64,000 nt of DNA from Planctomycetota bacterium (GTDB lineage Bacteria; Planctomycetota; UBA1135): positions 186,001-250,000 of the forward strand of contig JAAESM010000004.1 of NCBI GenBank assembly GCA_024229395.1. The letters run 5' to 3'. Both the position numbers and the translations under genes were made by a program. Shown in pieces: positions 52,685-61,596 of the stretch (its first letter is position 1; each line of letters begins with the position of its first letter). The notes below the pieces were generated by a model. That model had not been told where the DNA came from, made no database searches, and saw nothing but the letters and a program-made list of their open reading frames with translations.

Positions 52685-54534
52685 TGTGCGGCATTGTTGC
52701 AGCGTTGTCAGCTGGGCACGATGTGCGCACTGACGTCTTGACTGGACTGAAGACCTTGGAGTACCGCGGTTACGACTCTGCTGGCATGGCAGTGTGGACC
52801 GATGATGGACTGCATGTGCGTCGCAAGATGGGCAAGATTGCCAATCTTGAGCAAGAGCTCCTACGCAATCAGTTGCCGGAATCCAAACAGGCGATCGCCC
52901 ATACCCGTTGGGCAACTCACGGTGTTCCTGCCGACCGCAACGCGCACCCGCACCGCGATGACCGCAGTGAGATCGTGGTGGTGCACAACGGCATCATTGA
53001 GAACTACCTGGAACTGCGTTCCTTGTTGAGCGAAAACGGCCACGAGTTCTTCACCGATACCGATACCGAGGTTCTCGCCAACCTGATCGCGCATTACAAG
53101 CGTGATGGCGGCTGCCTGCATACCGCAACGCGTCGCGCGGTCGACAAGGTCGAAGGCGCCTACGGTTTGGTGGTGATGGCAGCTTCGAATCCGAACGAGA
53201 TCGTGGTCGCACGGATGGACTCACCGTTGGTTGTCGGCATTGGCGAAGACGGTCGTTACGCAGCCAGTGACATGCCCGCGCTGTTGCACCTCACGCGTGA
53301 CTTCCTGATCCTTGAGAACGGTGAAACCGCAGTGTTGGAACCCAACACGCATACGTTGTTCGATGCAGATGGCGCGCCGATTGAACGTGCACCGATTCGT
53401 TGTGATTGGACTCCAGAGCAAGCCGAGCGCGGTGGTTATCCGCACTTCATGCTCAAGGAAATCCACGAGCAGCCCGATGTGTTGGCGCGCACCGCCTTCG
53501 ATCGTTGCCACGACACCAATGGCGACGTCGATTTTGAAGAGGAGTTCGGCCTTAGCGATGAAGACCTGTGTAGCTTCGAGCGTTTGCGCTTCATGGCCAT
53601 GGGTACTTCTTTGCACGCCGCACAACTCGGCCAGAAAATGCTTGGCCAGTTGGCGCGTTTGCCAGGCGAAACGCTGAACGCTAGTGAGTTCCTTTATAGC
53701 CCCGAGCTTGAAGAAGGCCATGCCTTGACGGTGGTGGTCTCACAATCCGGCGAGACCGCGGACAGCCTTCGTGCCATGCGTGAAGTACAACGTCGTGGTG
53801 GACGCGTATTGGGTATATGCAATGTCCAAGGCAGCACCTTGGCGCGCGAAGCCGATCACTTGATCCTGACCCACTGTGGTCCTGAGGTCGGCGTGGCTTC
53901 GACCAAGGCTTTCTTTGGTCAAGTCACCGCCTTGTACCTGTTGGCGATTCGCTTCGGGCGCGCACGCAAGGTGTTGGATGCCTACGAAGGCTCGACCTTG
54001 CTGCATGACTTACGCGCCTTGCGCCATGATCTGGATTCGCTATACCAAGAGGAGTCCATAAAGGCGATCAAGGATGCTGCCGAGTTCTTAGCGGGCGTAC
54101 GCTCCTGCTTATTCTTGGGCCGCAGCATGCAGCATCCGGTTGCCCTGGAAGGTGCCTTGAAGCTCAAGGAAATCTCCTACATCCACGCCGAGGGTTACCC
54201 GGCAGGGGAGATGAAACATGGTCCAATCGCCTTGATCGACGAGAACTTCCCGGTCATCGCCTTGGCCACGCCAGGCATCACCCACGAGAAGATGTTGTCG
54301 ACCCTTCAGGAAGTGCGTGCGCGCAATGGCAAGGTCATTGCCGTGGCGGCCTTCGGTGATGAACGCGCAGCGGCGTCGGCAGACTATGTCTTGCCGGTAC
54401 CGGAAGTGCCGGAACTACTGGCACCACTGGTCACCATCGTGCCGCTGCAGCTACTCTCCTATGAGGTGGCGCTGGCACTCGGCAAAGACATCGACCAACC
54501 ACGTAACTTGGCGAAATCAGTAACCGTGGAGTGA
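52684..54534 (+). CDS. glmS: Glutamine-fructose-6-phosphate aminotransferase
   Basis: Makes glucosamine-6-phosphate for peptidoglycan and polysaccharide sugars. The 616 residues begin MCGIVAAL with the catalytic Cys2 exposed after Met removal. The glutaminase part has TRWATHGVPADRNAHPH and HNGIIENYLELR. Two SIS isomerase domains follow (SQSGETADSL, and FLGRSMQHPVALEGALKLKEISY), ending LPRNLAKSVTVE-like (DIDQPRNLAKSVTVE). Embedded in a nucleotide-sugar run. Confidence 0.96.
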   Translation: MCGIVAALSAGHDVRTDVLTGLKTLEYRGYDSAGMAVWTDDGLHVRRKMGKIANLEQELLRNQLPESKQAIAHTRWATHGVPADRNAHPHRDDRSEIVVVHNGIIENYLELRSLLSENGHEFFTDTDTEVLANLIAHYKRDGGCLHTATRRAVDKVEGAYGLVVMAASNPNEIVVARMDSPLVVGIGEDGRYAASDMPALLHLTRDFLILENGETAVLEPNTHTLFDADGAPIERAPIRCDWTPEQAERGGYPHFMLKEIHEQPDVLARTAFDRCHDTNGDVDFEEEFGLSDEDLCSFERLRFMAMGTSLHAAQLGQKMLGQLARLPGETLNASEFLYSPELEEGHALTVVVSQSGETADSLRAMREVQRRGGRVLGICNVQGSTLAREADHLILTHCGPEVGVASTKAFFGQVTALYLLAIRFGRARKVLDAYEGSTLLHDLRALRHDLDSLYQEESIKAIKDAAEFLAGVRSCLFLGRSMQHPVALEGALKLKEISYIHAEGYPAGEMKHGPIALIDENFPVIALATPGITHEKMLSTLQEVRARNGKVIAVAAFGDERAAASADYVLPVPEVPELLAPLVTIVPLQLLSYEVALALGKDIDQPRNLAKSVTVE

Positions 54535-55541
54535 TGATGAACAAGCTCGGCCAAGATTTTGACTGTGTGCTGGTCACCGGCGCTGCTGGCTTCATCGGCA
54601 GCAGCCTAGTGGATCGATTGCTGGCCGCAGGTAAGACCGTGGTGGGCTTGGACAACTTTGATCCCTACTACTCGCCTGCCGCCAAGCGTCGCAACCTGAC
54701 CCAAGCCAACGCGAACCCAAACTTCAAACTGTTCGAGGGCGATATCCTGGATAAGGAGTTGCTGGCACGTTTGTTCCAGGATTACAGTTTCGACGTGGTC
54801 GTGCACCTTGCAGCACTCGCTGGCGTGCGTCCTTCGATCGCCGATCCGGCTGCCTACTTCCGCAACAACGTCGACGGCACCATGAACCTGTTGGAAGTGG
54901 TGCGCCATAACAAGGGGCAACGCTTCGTGATGGCGTCGTCGTCCAGTGTCTACGGCAACTTGCTGACGCCACCCTTTGATGAGGACATGGAGACCGCCCG
55001 CCCTGTTTCGCCCTATGCGGCAAGCAAGAAAGCGGGGGAAGTGCTGGCGCATTGTTATCACCACCTATTCCAGGTGCCGATCACACTGCTGCGTTTCTTT
55101 ACCGTTTACGGTCCACGCCAACGCCCCGAGATGGCGATCGCTAAGTTCGTCAACCTGATTCGCGAAGGCAAGTCCATCCCAATGTTCGGCGATGGAGATT
55201 CGGCTCGCGACTACACATTCATCGATGACGTGACCGCCGGCATCCAAGGCGCCATGGAGCGCTGCGCCGGCTATTCGATCTACAACCTCGGCAACTCCTC
55301 GCCGGTGTCGTTGAAGGACATGATCGCTGCCGTCGGGCGGGCCTGTCAGGTCGAGCCTCGCATCGATCAGCAAGGCGATCAACCCGGCGACGTGCAACTG
55401 ACTTGCGCTAGCATTCAACTTGCCGCCGAAGAAATCGGTTATGCGCCCCTGACCAGCCTCGATGATGGTTTACGCGCGTACTTGGCTTGGTTGGATCAAA
55501 GCGATCAGCCGAAGGTACGGGAACAAGAGGACCATCAATGA
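54534..55541 (+). CDS. UDP-glucuronate 4-epimerase-like SDR enzyme
   Basis: A 335-residue extended SDR starting inside the glmS stop (TGATG). VTGAAGFIGSSLVDRLL, LDNFDPYYSPAAKRRNL, HLAALAGVRPSIADP, ASSSSVYGN, YAASKKAGE (YxxxK) and LRFFTVYGPRQRPEMAIAKF are the pattern of GAE-type enzymes, which convert UDP-glucuronate to UDP-galacturonate. It would compete with UXS for the same substrate. Confidence 0.85.
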   Translation: MMNKLGQDFDCVLVTGAAGFIGSSLVDRLLAAGKTVVGLDNFDPYYSPAAKRRNLTQANANPNFKLFEGDILDKELLARLFQDYSFDVVVHLAALAGVRPSIADPAAYFRNNVDGTMNLLEVVRHNKGQRFVMASSSSVYGNLLTPPFDEDMETARPVSPYAASKKAGEVLAHCYHHLFQVPITLLRFFTVYGPRQRPEMAIAKFVNLIREGKSIPMFGDGDSARDYTFIDDVTAGIQGAMERCAGYSIYNLGNSSPVSLKDMIAAVGRACQVEPRIDQQGDQPGDVQLTCASIQLAAEEIGYAPLTSLDDGLRAYLAWLDQSDQPKVREQEDHQ

Positions 55542-56470
55542 GCGGAACGGATCTAGTTTGTGGGGGATGTGGCTTCATCGGCTCGCATATGGTCGAGGCT
55601 TTGCTGAACAAGGGCCGCAAGGTGCGCGTGCTCGATGACCTCAGCACTGGCTACAGCCATAACATCCAAGGACTGGATTGTGACTTCGTCAACGCCGACG
55701 CTGCTGACCCGAAAGCCGCATTGGAGGCTTGTGATGGAGTGGAACGAATCTTCCATTTCGGTGCGCGCCCAAGCGTACCTTGGAGTTTTAAGGAGCCAGA
55801 GCTGGCTTATCACGCCAACCACGGCACTACGCTGGCGCTGATCGAAGCCGCCAGCCTGGCCAACGTCAAGCGCATGGTGTTTTCCTCCAGCTCGGCAATC
55901 TATGGTGACTCGCCTGAGCTACCTAAAGTCGAGAGCATGGCACCAGCACCCATGTCGCCTTATGCCGAGCATAAGTTGGCAGGGGAGATCGCCTTGCATG
56001 CGGCAGCTAGTGCCGGCAAGCTCGAGGCTGCCAGCCTGCGTTACTTCAACGTCTACGGCCCGCGCCAGGATCCATCCTCGCCCTACAGCGGCGTGATCTC
56101 GCTATTCGCCAAGTGGGTCAAGGAAGGCAACGACCCGACCTTCTACGGCGACGGCCAGCAGACGCGCGATTTCGTTTACGTAGCGGATGTAGTCAAGGCC
56201 AATTTGCTGGCCGCCGATGCCACTCAACAACAACCGGCACCGGTCTACAACGTTGCCACCGGCACCAGCATCAGCATTGCCGAACTGTGGAACACCATGT
56301 GCATGGTCGCCAGTCGCAGTGCCGGCACGCCGACCTTTCTGGAGTCACGTGAAGGCGACGTGCGCCACTCCAGCGCCAGCCTTGCCAAAATCCAGAGTGA
56401 GGTCGGTTTCGCAGCCGACGTCAGCCTGCGCGACGGCATCCAGTTGACTCTGGATTCCTTGAACGGCTAG
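55538..56470 (+). CDS. UDP-sugar 4-epimerase-like SDR enzyme
   Basis: A 310-residue extended SDR, overlapping the previous stop by ATGA. Rossmann motif GGCGFIGSHMVEALL, LDDLSTGYSHNI, FGARPSVPWSFKEP, SSSSAIYGDS, YAEHKLAGE (YxxxK) and LRYFNVYGPRQDPSSPYSGVISLF. The layout matches UDP-glucose or UDP-N-acetylglucosamine 4-epimerases (GalE/WbpP branch); substrate cannot be fixed. Last gene of the moaC-to-epimerase run. Confidence 0.83.
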   Translation: MSGTDLVCGGCGFIGSHMVEALLNKGRKVRVLDDLSTGYSHNIQGLDCDFVNADAADPKAALEACDGVERIFHFGARPSVPWSFKEPELAYHANHGTTLALIEAASLANVKRMVFSSSSAIYGDSPELPKVESMAPAPMSPYAEHKLAGEIALHAAASAGKLEAASLRYFNVYGPRQDPSSPYSGVISLFAKWVKEGNDPTFYGDGQQTRDFVYVADVVKANLLAADATQQQPAPVYNVATGTSISIAELWNTMCMVASRSAGTPTFLESREGDVRHSSASLAKIQSEVGFAADVSLRDGIQLTLDSLNG

Positions 56471-56518
56471 TCTCGACCGAACCAAGCTGCACAGCGCAGC
56501 GCGTGGCTTAAGGATGTC

Positions 56519-57922
56519 TTAACTATCTTGCTCGACGCGTTCCAAAATGGTTGGATCGTCGAAGGTCAAACGCCCTTGCATGGGGGGGTCATCGCCACTC
56601 AAGCCACCAGCTTTCCACATCAGGTTGAAGCCACCGAAGTCGAAGTCGGGGTTGTTGATTAATTGGATCAACTGATTCTGCGAGGACACCGGCACCCAGC
56701 CGTTGCCCTTGGTTTGGTTCAACAAGTGCACGCCGACGATCACGTCCTTCGGCTTCAATCCGAGTTGATCGGCACTGGTGTCTTGGAAGACTCCAGTGAT
56801 CTCAAGCACAGAATAACTCACTGGCCATGGCGAAATGCCATCATCGATGAATTGAACCCTGACCTCACACAGAAAACCGAGCATACCGAAGGCATCGCGA
56901 TGATCGGCACTGGCAAGACTGATGTTGACCACGCGGCGCAAGTCCTCGCGTTCGAAATCGATTACCACTGAGTCACCTGGCTTGTAGACCACCATCTCGT
57001 TGCGGAATTCCTGACCGGTCAGGACTGCCACACCATCGATGGCCACGATACGGTCTCCGGCTAACAAGCCGACTTGCGCTGCGGGCCCACGCGGATGCAC
57101 CGCCTCGATTATCGGCGCGCTAGATCCACCAAGATTCAAGCCCATCCAAACACGCGGCTTATAAAGAGTGTCACGCAGTATCTTATTCACTTGTGCGACC
57201 GGGATGGCATAAGAGATGCCGTCGGCGGCTTCCAAGGTGGCGCTGTTGATGCCAATCAGCTCGCCATTGATGTTCAACAAGGGACCGCCGGAATTGCCGG
57301 GGTTGATTGCCGCATCGGTTTGAAGCAAGCCACTCAACTCATGGGTGGAACTGCCATCGACCGCAAGGATATGAACTTTGCGATGCACGCCGGAAAGAAT
57401 TCCAGAGGTGACGGAGTGAGAGTTGCCAAACGCAGTACCGATGGCGATGACCTTCTCCCCAATCAGCAAGTCATCATCATCTGCAAGCAGGATTGCCGGG
57501 TAATCCTTGTCCTTCTCGATCTCCAGCAGAGCCAAATCCCATTCATAATCCACGCGCACGACCTTGGCGAACACGGTTTCATCATTGGGGAAGCTCAGCA
57601 CAATCAGCAAGCTGTCGGCAGTCTTGCTCTTATCGGGGCTGATCACATGGGCGTTGGTGATCACGAAACCACGCTGGTCGATGACCACGCCACTACCCTG
57701 GCTGAGCGGCTTGCTAACCGGTGCCAGCATGTCAACTGGGTTCAAGGCAGTGATAAGAACATTGCGTTCATAAACATCGACGCTGACCACCGACTTGCCA
57801 GCCGACTCGTAGACCTGTGCCTCGGGGGTGACCCGATTGCCGAACGTTGGCGTCAAATCACTGGCTTCTACCGGCTCCTGAGCGGAGAAGGGAAGCAGGG
57901 AGATCAACAGAAGGGGGATCAT
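56519..57922 (-). CDS. HtrA/DegP-like serine protease
   Basis: A 467-residue secreted S1C protease with signal peptide (MIPLLLISLLPFSAQ). The triad is in VITNAHVISP (His), YEWDLALLEI (Asp) and INPGNSGGPLL (Ser). Two PDZ-like regions follow, the first around HPRGPAAQVGLLAGDRIVAIDG, the second around DTSADQLGLKPKDVIVGVHLL. It degrades or refolds misfolded envelope proteins. The gene diverges from the 58132 operon. Confidence 0.92.
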   Translation of the reverse strand: MIPLLLISLLPFSAQEPVEASDLTPTFGNRVTPEAQVYESAGKSVVSVDVYERNVLITALNPVDMLAPVSKPLSQGSGVVIDQRGFVITNAHVISPDKSKTADSLLIVLSFPNDETVFAKVVRVDYEWDLALLEIEKDKDYPAILLADDDDLLIGEKVIAIGTAFGNSHSVTSGILSGVHRKVHILAVDGSSTHELSGLLQTDAAINPGNSGGPLLNINGELIGINSATLEAADGISYAIPVAQVNKILRDTLYKPRVWMGLNLGGSSAPIIEAVHPRGPAAQVGLLAGDRIVAIDGVAVLTGQEFRNEMVVYKPGDSVVIDFEREDLRRVVNISLASADHRDAFGMLGFLCEVRVQFIDDGISPWPVSYSVLEITGVFQDTSADQLGLKPKDVIVGVHLLNQTKGNGWVPVSSQNQLIQLINNPDFDFGGFNLMWKAGGLSGDDPPMQGRLTFDDPTILERVEQDS

Positions 57923-58131
57923 GGTGGCGTGGAAGCGTTGGCCGAAAGGGCCGTCTGGGGTCCAATGCGGTTTCTAGGAGTTTACTACAGCACCGTTACA
58001 CGGTCAGGACCAAACAACTACGATTAAAGTGCAAAATAGCAGCAGGAAAACCGTTTCCTTGGCGTCCATATCGGATAGCCTGGAGACTGGAGCTTTTGGG
58101 CTCCAAAGTCCTTCCAACCCGCAAAATCAAC
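57923..58131. other. Divergent intergenic region with leader hairpin
   Basis: The 209 bp between the htrA-type gene and the 58132 gene must hold both promoters. On the plus side TACGAT (58019-58024) is a possible -10, giving a leader of about 100 nt. That leader carries a hairpin: TGGAGC pairs with GCTCCA within 58085-58110. No recognised riboswitch. No clear -35. Confidence 0.4.
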
Positions 58132-59139
58132 ATGCTTCTGGAAACACTTTTTTGCACTATCTTAGGTGCCAGCGGAAACGCTGGTTCCGGCGACTTAGCC
58201 GTACCGATGAATCACAAGCGTTATCGCGACTGGACCATCGAACTGCCCCAGGAAACTTTCACCACGGTTGGCTCACAGATTGAGCTTGCCAATGGCAAGT
58301 ATTCCTTTGCCGCCAAGATGGAAGGCACCAACTTGTTGCTCGACCTCAACGCCGACGGTGAGACCGATGTCCGCGTCACCGGCAAGGAAGGTAGTGCTCT
58401 GTTGCGCCATGAAGATGGTTTCCGTTACGCCATCCGCTTACAGCGCAATGGTAATGGTTGGGCTTACGCTGCCAGTGGTGCACAAGTCGGCAAGTTGAAT
58501 GATCAACGTGTTGCCATGATCGACCAGGACAACGACGGCGTGTTTGGTGAGGTTGGTGAAGACGCCATCCTTATCGGCCAAGGCAAGATCGCGACATGGC
58601 TCGGCGACAGCATCTTGATCGATGGCAAGCTCCATTCACTTCAGCTCGACGCTGCTGGAGAACAACTCGAACTGTCTGCCTATGAAGGTGAGACCGGCGA
58701 GCTCAGCATCACTGCCGGCTTCAATGGCCAAGGCAAGTTGCTGTCAGCGGTTGTACGCAGTGTTGATAATAAGCATTGCTTTGACCTTGCGGGTGAAGCT
58801 GGTCCTGTAACCGTGCCCACTGGTCAGTACCGCATCGTGTCCGGCAAGATCGGTCTCGGTGAACAAGCCGTGATGGTTGCTCCGGGTTCGGCTTCAGCAA
58901 TCGAGGTCAAAACGGAAGGCAAGCAGGAAGTGAACTGGGGCGGCCCTGTCCGCGCTGAGTTCGACTTCCAACGAGATGGCCAGAACATCGCCTTCTCGCC
59001 AGATGCCGTGTGGTACTACGGTTCCACCGGTGAGGAATACGTCAACTGGAAACCAGTCGGCAAATCACCAGTCTTCAAGGTCATCGATACCGCCAGCAAG
59101 CAAGAGGTCGCCAGGGCAATATTCCCTGGCAGTTGCTGA
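58132..59139 (+). CDS. Secreted protein of unknown function ending at an in-frame UGA
   Basis: A 335-residue strand-rich protein with a short hydrophobic N-terminus (MLLETLFCTILGASGNAG). It contains IDQDNDGVFGEVGEDAILIG, a calcium-like Asp/Asn turn, and VPTGQYRIVSGKIG. Block order and several blocks match the C-terminal two thirds of the protein at 14404. The reading stops at TGA 59137-59139 after IFPGSC, but the same frame continues 44 codons (see next entry). The C-terminal blocks align with the paralogue up to and beyond the stop. First gene of a four-gene unit leading to moxR. Confidence 0.72.
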   Translation: MLLETLFCTILGASGNAGSGDLAVPMNHKRYRDWTIELPQETFTTVGSQIELANGKYSFAAKMEGTNLLLDLNADGETDVRVTGKEGSALLRHEDGFRYAIRLQRNGNGWAYAASGAQVGKLNDQRVAMIDQDNDGVFGEVGEDAILIGQGKIATWLGDSILIDGKLHSLQLDAAGEQLELSAYEGETGELSITAGFNGQGKLLSAVVRSVDNKHCFDLAGEAGPVTVPTGQYRIVSGKIGLGEQAVMVAPGSASAIEVKTEGKQEVNWGGPVRAEFDFQRDGQNIAFSPDAVWYYGSTGEEYVNWKPVGKSPVFKVIDTASKQEVARAIFPGSC

Positions 59140-59274
59140 GGTACGGGATTCGTACCGGTCGCCGTGAGCGTGCCGGGCAACCTAGATGTAGAAGTAGAGA
59201 TGGTGGAACAAAACTGGGCATTCGGCGAGATCGCCGGTGCACCTCGCGGCCAAGATGCCGGCGAGGAATTCTGA
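59137..59274 (+). other. In-frame UGA, hairpin and 44-codon C-terminal extension
   Basis: After TGA 59137-59139 the same frame reads GTGFVPVAVSVPGNLDVEVE, then MVEQNWAFGEIAGAPRG and ends at TGA 59272-59274. Directly after the first TGA, GGTACG (59140-59145) pairs perfectly with CGTACC (59151-59156). The paralogue at 14404 has the equivalent end (LSIKKHPWFGKL) without a stop. With the extension the gap to the next gene is 9 nt, normal for this operon. Either a nonsense mutation, an assembly error, or programmed read-through/recoding. Confidence 0.6.
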
Positions 59275-59283
59275 CCAACGTCA

Positions 59284-61596
59284 GTGTTGCGATTCTCACT
59301 AGCGAAGTTCGCCATCTTGATGGCGATTTGTAGCTGCGTATTTGCAGGAAGGGCCTACAGCCAGGACGGCGGGCGCTTCCCAGTACGTGTGGTCAATGGG
59401 CGTCTGCTGTTCGAGTGTGATATCTCCACTCCGTCGCGACGCATTCCGGTCAACCTATTCCTAGACCTGGATACTTCCTGCGGTTTGCAGTTGCACAACA
59501 GTGCTGCAGCGCCATTGGGGACCGAGACTCAGGATGGCCAGCAGGTTCCGATTACCCTGCACTTTCCGGATTTTCGCATCACCGTGCCGGGGCGCGAACA
59601 TGGCGACGAGGACTTCCTCAACGATTTCACCAAGTATCACAGTGCTGAGATGGGTGAGAACGCCGTGGTTGGCACCTTGGGCGCACAAGTCCTCAAGGAT
59701 TACCATCTAATCTTTGACCTGCCGAATGGTTATGTGGAAATGCAACCAGCGCGCGATCTGGATGCCAATAGCCTCAAGCATGAGGAGGGCAGCGTCACCA
59801 CCGCAGTGACCGTGGTCAACGATCTAGTTTGGCTGCCAGTAGTGATGCACGATGATCGTCAACGCGCCATCGCTTTAGGTGGTTCGCGCGCCGACACCAT
59901 TATCGACCGTGATTTGGCTGCAGCCTTCGATGCACCAGCGGGGGATATCGGCACCTTGAAGGTCGGTGTGTTGGACTTCTCGGAGTTTGTTGCCTTCCGC
60001 CCTGAAGAACTGATCCAAGTCCACCCTGACCGTGCCGTCGGTGTGGTCGGTACCAATCTGTTCCAGCATATGCGCGTCGAGATCGACCGCGTCAACCTTT
60101 GGGTCAAGCTCACACCGAAAGGTGCACCAAAGTTTCCTCAGTCCGATCTGGATTTCTTCCGTGCTCGTCTGACCGAAGAAGCGGAAGACCTCGAGGCTTA
60201 TCTGAGTCAGTGGCCGAGTGAGCGTCTTTCCTCCGAAGCCGCAGAGTTGCTGCTGTGGATGCGCGTCGACGACGGCGGCACCGACCAACAGATCGCCTCC
60301 GCCTTGCGTTGGCGTAACGACAACTTCACCAAGGACCTGCGTGCCACTGCCGCGCTCGACTTGATGAAGGTCATGGCCGAGGACGGCTGGCCGGAATACT
60401 TGATTCTTGCCGGCGAGATCGGCATTGAGTCCGGTCGCGATGACCGCTACCCCGATGCCATCCACAAGATCCATTCGCAACTTGGAGAGGTCCATCTCAA
60501 TCAAGGCAATGATGAACAGGCTTGGCGCCACTTGCTGTCGGCGGCCTTTGGTCTGCCTGAAGATGGTTTGATCAACTTGAACCTTGGACGTTTCTACGAA
60601 CGCCAAGGCCGCTACCGACGCGCCTTCTCGCGCTTTGTGCAAGCGGCGATCAAGCCGGAGAGTGGGCCGCAAGCGATCGAGGCCTTGCAACGCGTGCAAC
60701 CGCAGTTGCCTGAAGAGGGCGCCTTCTCGGTCGACGTGATTGAGCGCATGATCGAAGGCAAGGTTCTGAACTTCGGCGCTGCCACCAAATATGAAGCCGA
60801 TCCAGAGACCAAGACCAATCGCATTCTGCTGGTTGAATTCTTCACCAACGGCAACTTCGGCGATGACAAAGGTGGCGCCATCGCAGGCGCCCTGGTGCAA
60901 GAGGCCTTGATCAGCCACTTCAACGATGGCCCCGCGGCCTTCCTTTCCTACCACATGTCAAACCGTGGCCTGGAACCCTTAGTAAACTCCTACGCCGAGC
61001 AGATCGCCAGCGAACGTGGGGTGCAAGATGCACGCTTCTTCCTGATCAATGGTACCGAGCCTGGCCCAGGCGCTGGGCGTCCCCGCGATCGTGAAGCCAT
61101 GTACCGCGCGGTGCGTGACACCGCACACGAGCAGCTGGAGAAAGCCTCCAACTTCGACTTGGAAGTTCAAGATTTGCGGGTTGAGAATGGCGTCGTGCGT
61201 GGCAAGGTTGTGGTCAAGGTGGCTACTTTGGAAGCCGTGCGTAAACGTCGGCTGTGTGTTGTTCTGGCAGAACGAGGCGTGTTGTATCCAGGACTGTCCA
61301 CGACCGTAATCCATCGCATGGTGGCACGCGCATCGTTGACCACCAATAGCCGTGGAGTTTGGACCAAGATCGAGAACGGCCGTTACGAATACGAATTCGA
61401 AAAGAGCCTGGCTGAAGTCACTGCCGTGAACGAGGCTTTCTTGGAACAGGCCATGACCGATGGACTTGGACAGACGGTAATGATGTCGACCAAGATCGAC
61501 CCGAGCCAGATCAGCGTAGTCGCTTACTTGAGCGATCCATTTGCTGGCGTCATCGAGCAAGCCGTACAAGCCGATTATGAGGAGATTGAACAATGA
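59284..61596 (+). CDS. Secreted multi-domain protein: retropepsin-like, TPR, thioredoxin-like
   Basis: A 770-residue protein from GTG 59284, signal peptide about 1-26 (FAILMAICSCVFAGRAYSQ). Residues about 32-290 look like two retropepsin-type lobes: LFLDLDTSCGLQL in the first (DTS for DTG), then GTLGAQVLKDYHLIFDLPNG; the second has ADTIIDRDLAAAF and GVVGTNLFQHMRVEIDR but no DTG. Residues about 300-490 are helical repeats, TPR-like (LNLGRFYERQGRYRRAFSRFVQAA). Residues about 515-640 (RILLVEFFTNGNFGDD ... FLSYHM ... RFFLINGTEP) resemble a DUF1223-type thioredoxin fold without its cysteines. All domain calls are by eye. Stop overlaps the next gene by ATGA. Confidence 0.65.
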   Translation: MLRFSLAKFAILMAICSCVFAGRAYSQDGGRFPVRVVNGRLLFECDISTPSRRIPVNLFLDLDTSCGLQLHNSAAAPLGTETQDGQQVPITLHFPDFRITVPGREHGDEDFLNDFTKYHSAEMGENAVVGTLGAQVLKDYHLIFDLPNGYVEMQPARDLDANSLKHEEGSVTTAVTVVNDLVWLPVVMHDDRQRAIALGGSRADTIIDRDLAAAFDAPAGDIGTLKVGVLDFSEFVAFRPEELIQVHPDRAVGVVGTNLFQHMRVEIDRVNLWVKLTPKGAPKFPQSDLDFFRARLTEEAEDLEAYLSQWPSERLSSEAAELLLWMRVDDGGTDQQIASALRWRNDNFTKDLRATAALDLMKVMAEDGWPEYLILAGEIGIESGRDDRYPDAIHKIHSQLGEVHLNQGNDEQAWRHLLSAAFGLPEDGLINLNLGRFYERQGRYRRAFSRFVQAAIKPESGPQAIEALQRVQPQLPEEGAFSVDVIERMIEGKVLNFGAATKYEADPETKTNRILLVEFFTNGNFGDDKGGAIAGALVQEALISHFNDGPAAFLSYHMSNRGLEPLVNSYAEQIASERGVQDARFFLINGTEPGPGAGRPRDREAMYRAVRDTAHEQLEKASNFDLEVQDLRVENGVVRGKVVVKVATLEAVRKRRLCVVLAERGVLYPGLSTTVIHRMVARASLTTNSRGVWTKIENGRYEYEFEKSLAEVTAVNEAFLEQAMTDGLGQTVMMSTKIDPSQISVVAYLSDPFAGVIEQAVQADYEEIEQ

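Noticed and set aside
57074-58027. 317-codon plus-strand frame opposite the htrA gene
   Set aside because: The minus strand has an intact HtrA triad and PDZ regions.
59137-59180. Selenocysteine insertion with the hairpin as bSECIS
   Set aside because: The hairpin starts directly after the UGA, whereas bacterial SECIS upper stems lie further downstream; kept only as a minor alternative in the read-through finding.
59875-60954. 359-codon minus-strand open frame
   Set aside because: Antisense of the 59284 gene; composition typical of shadows and no start signals.
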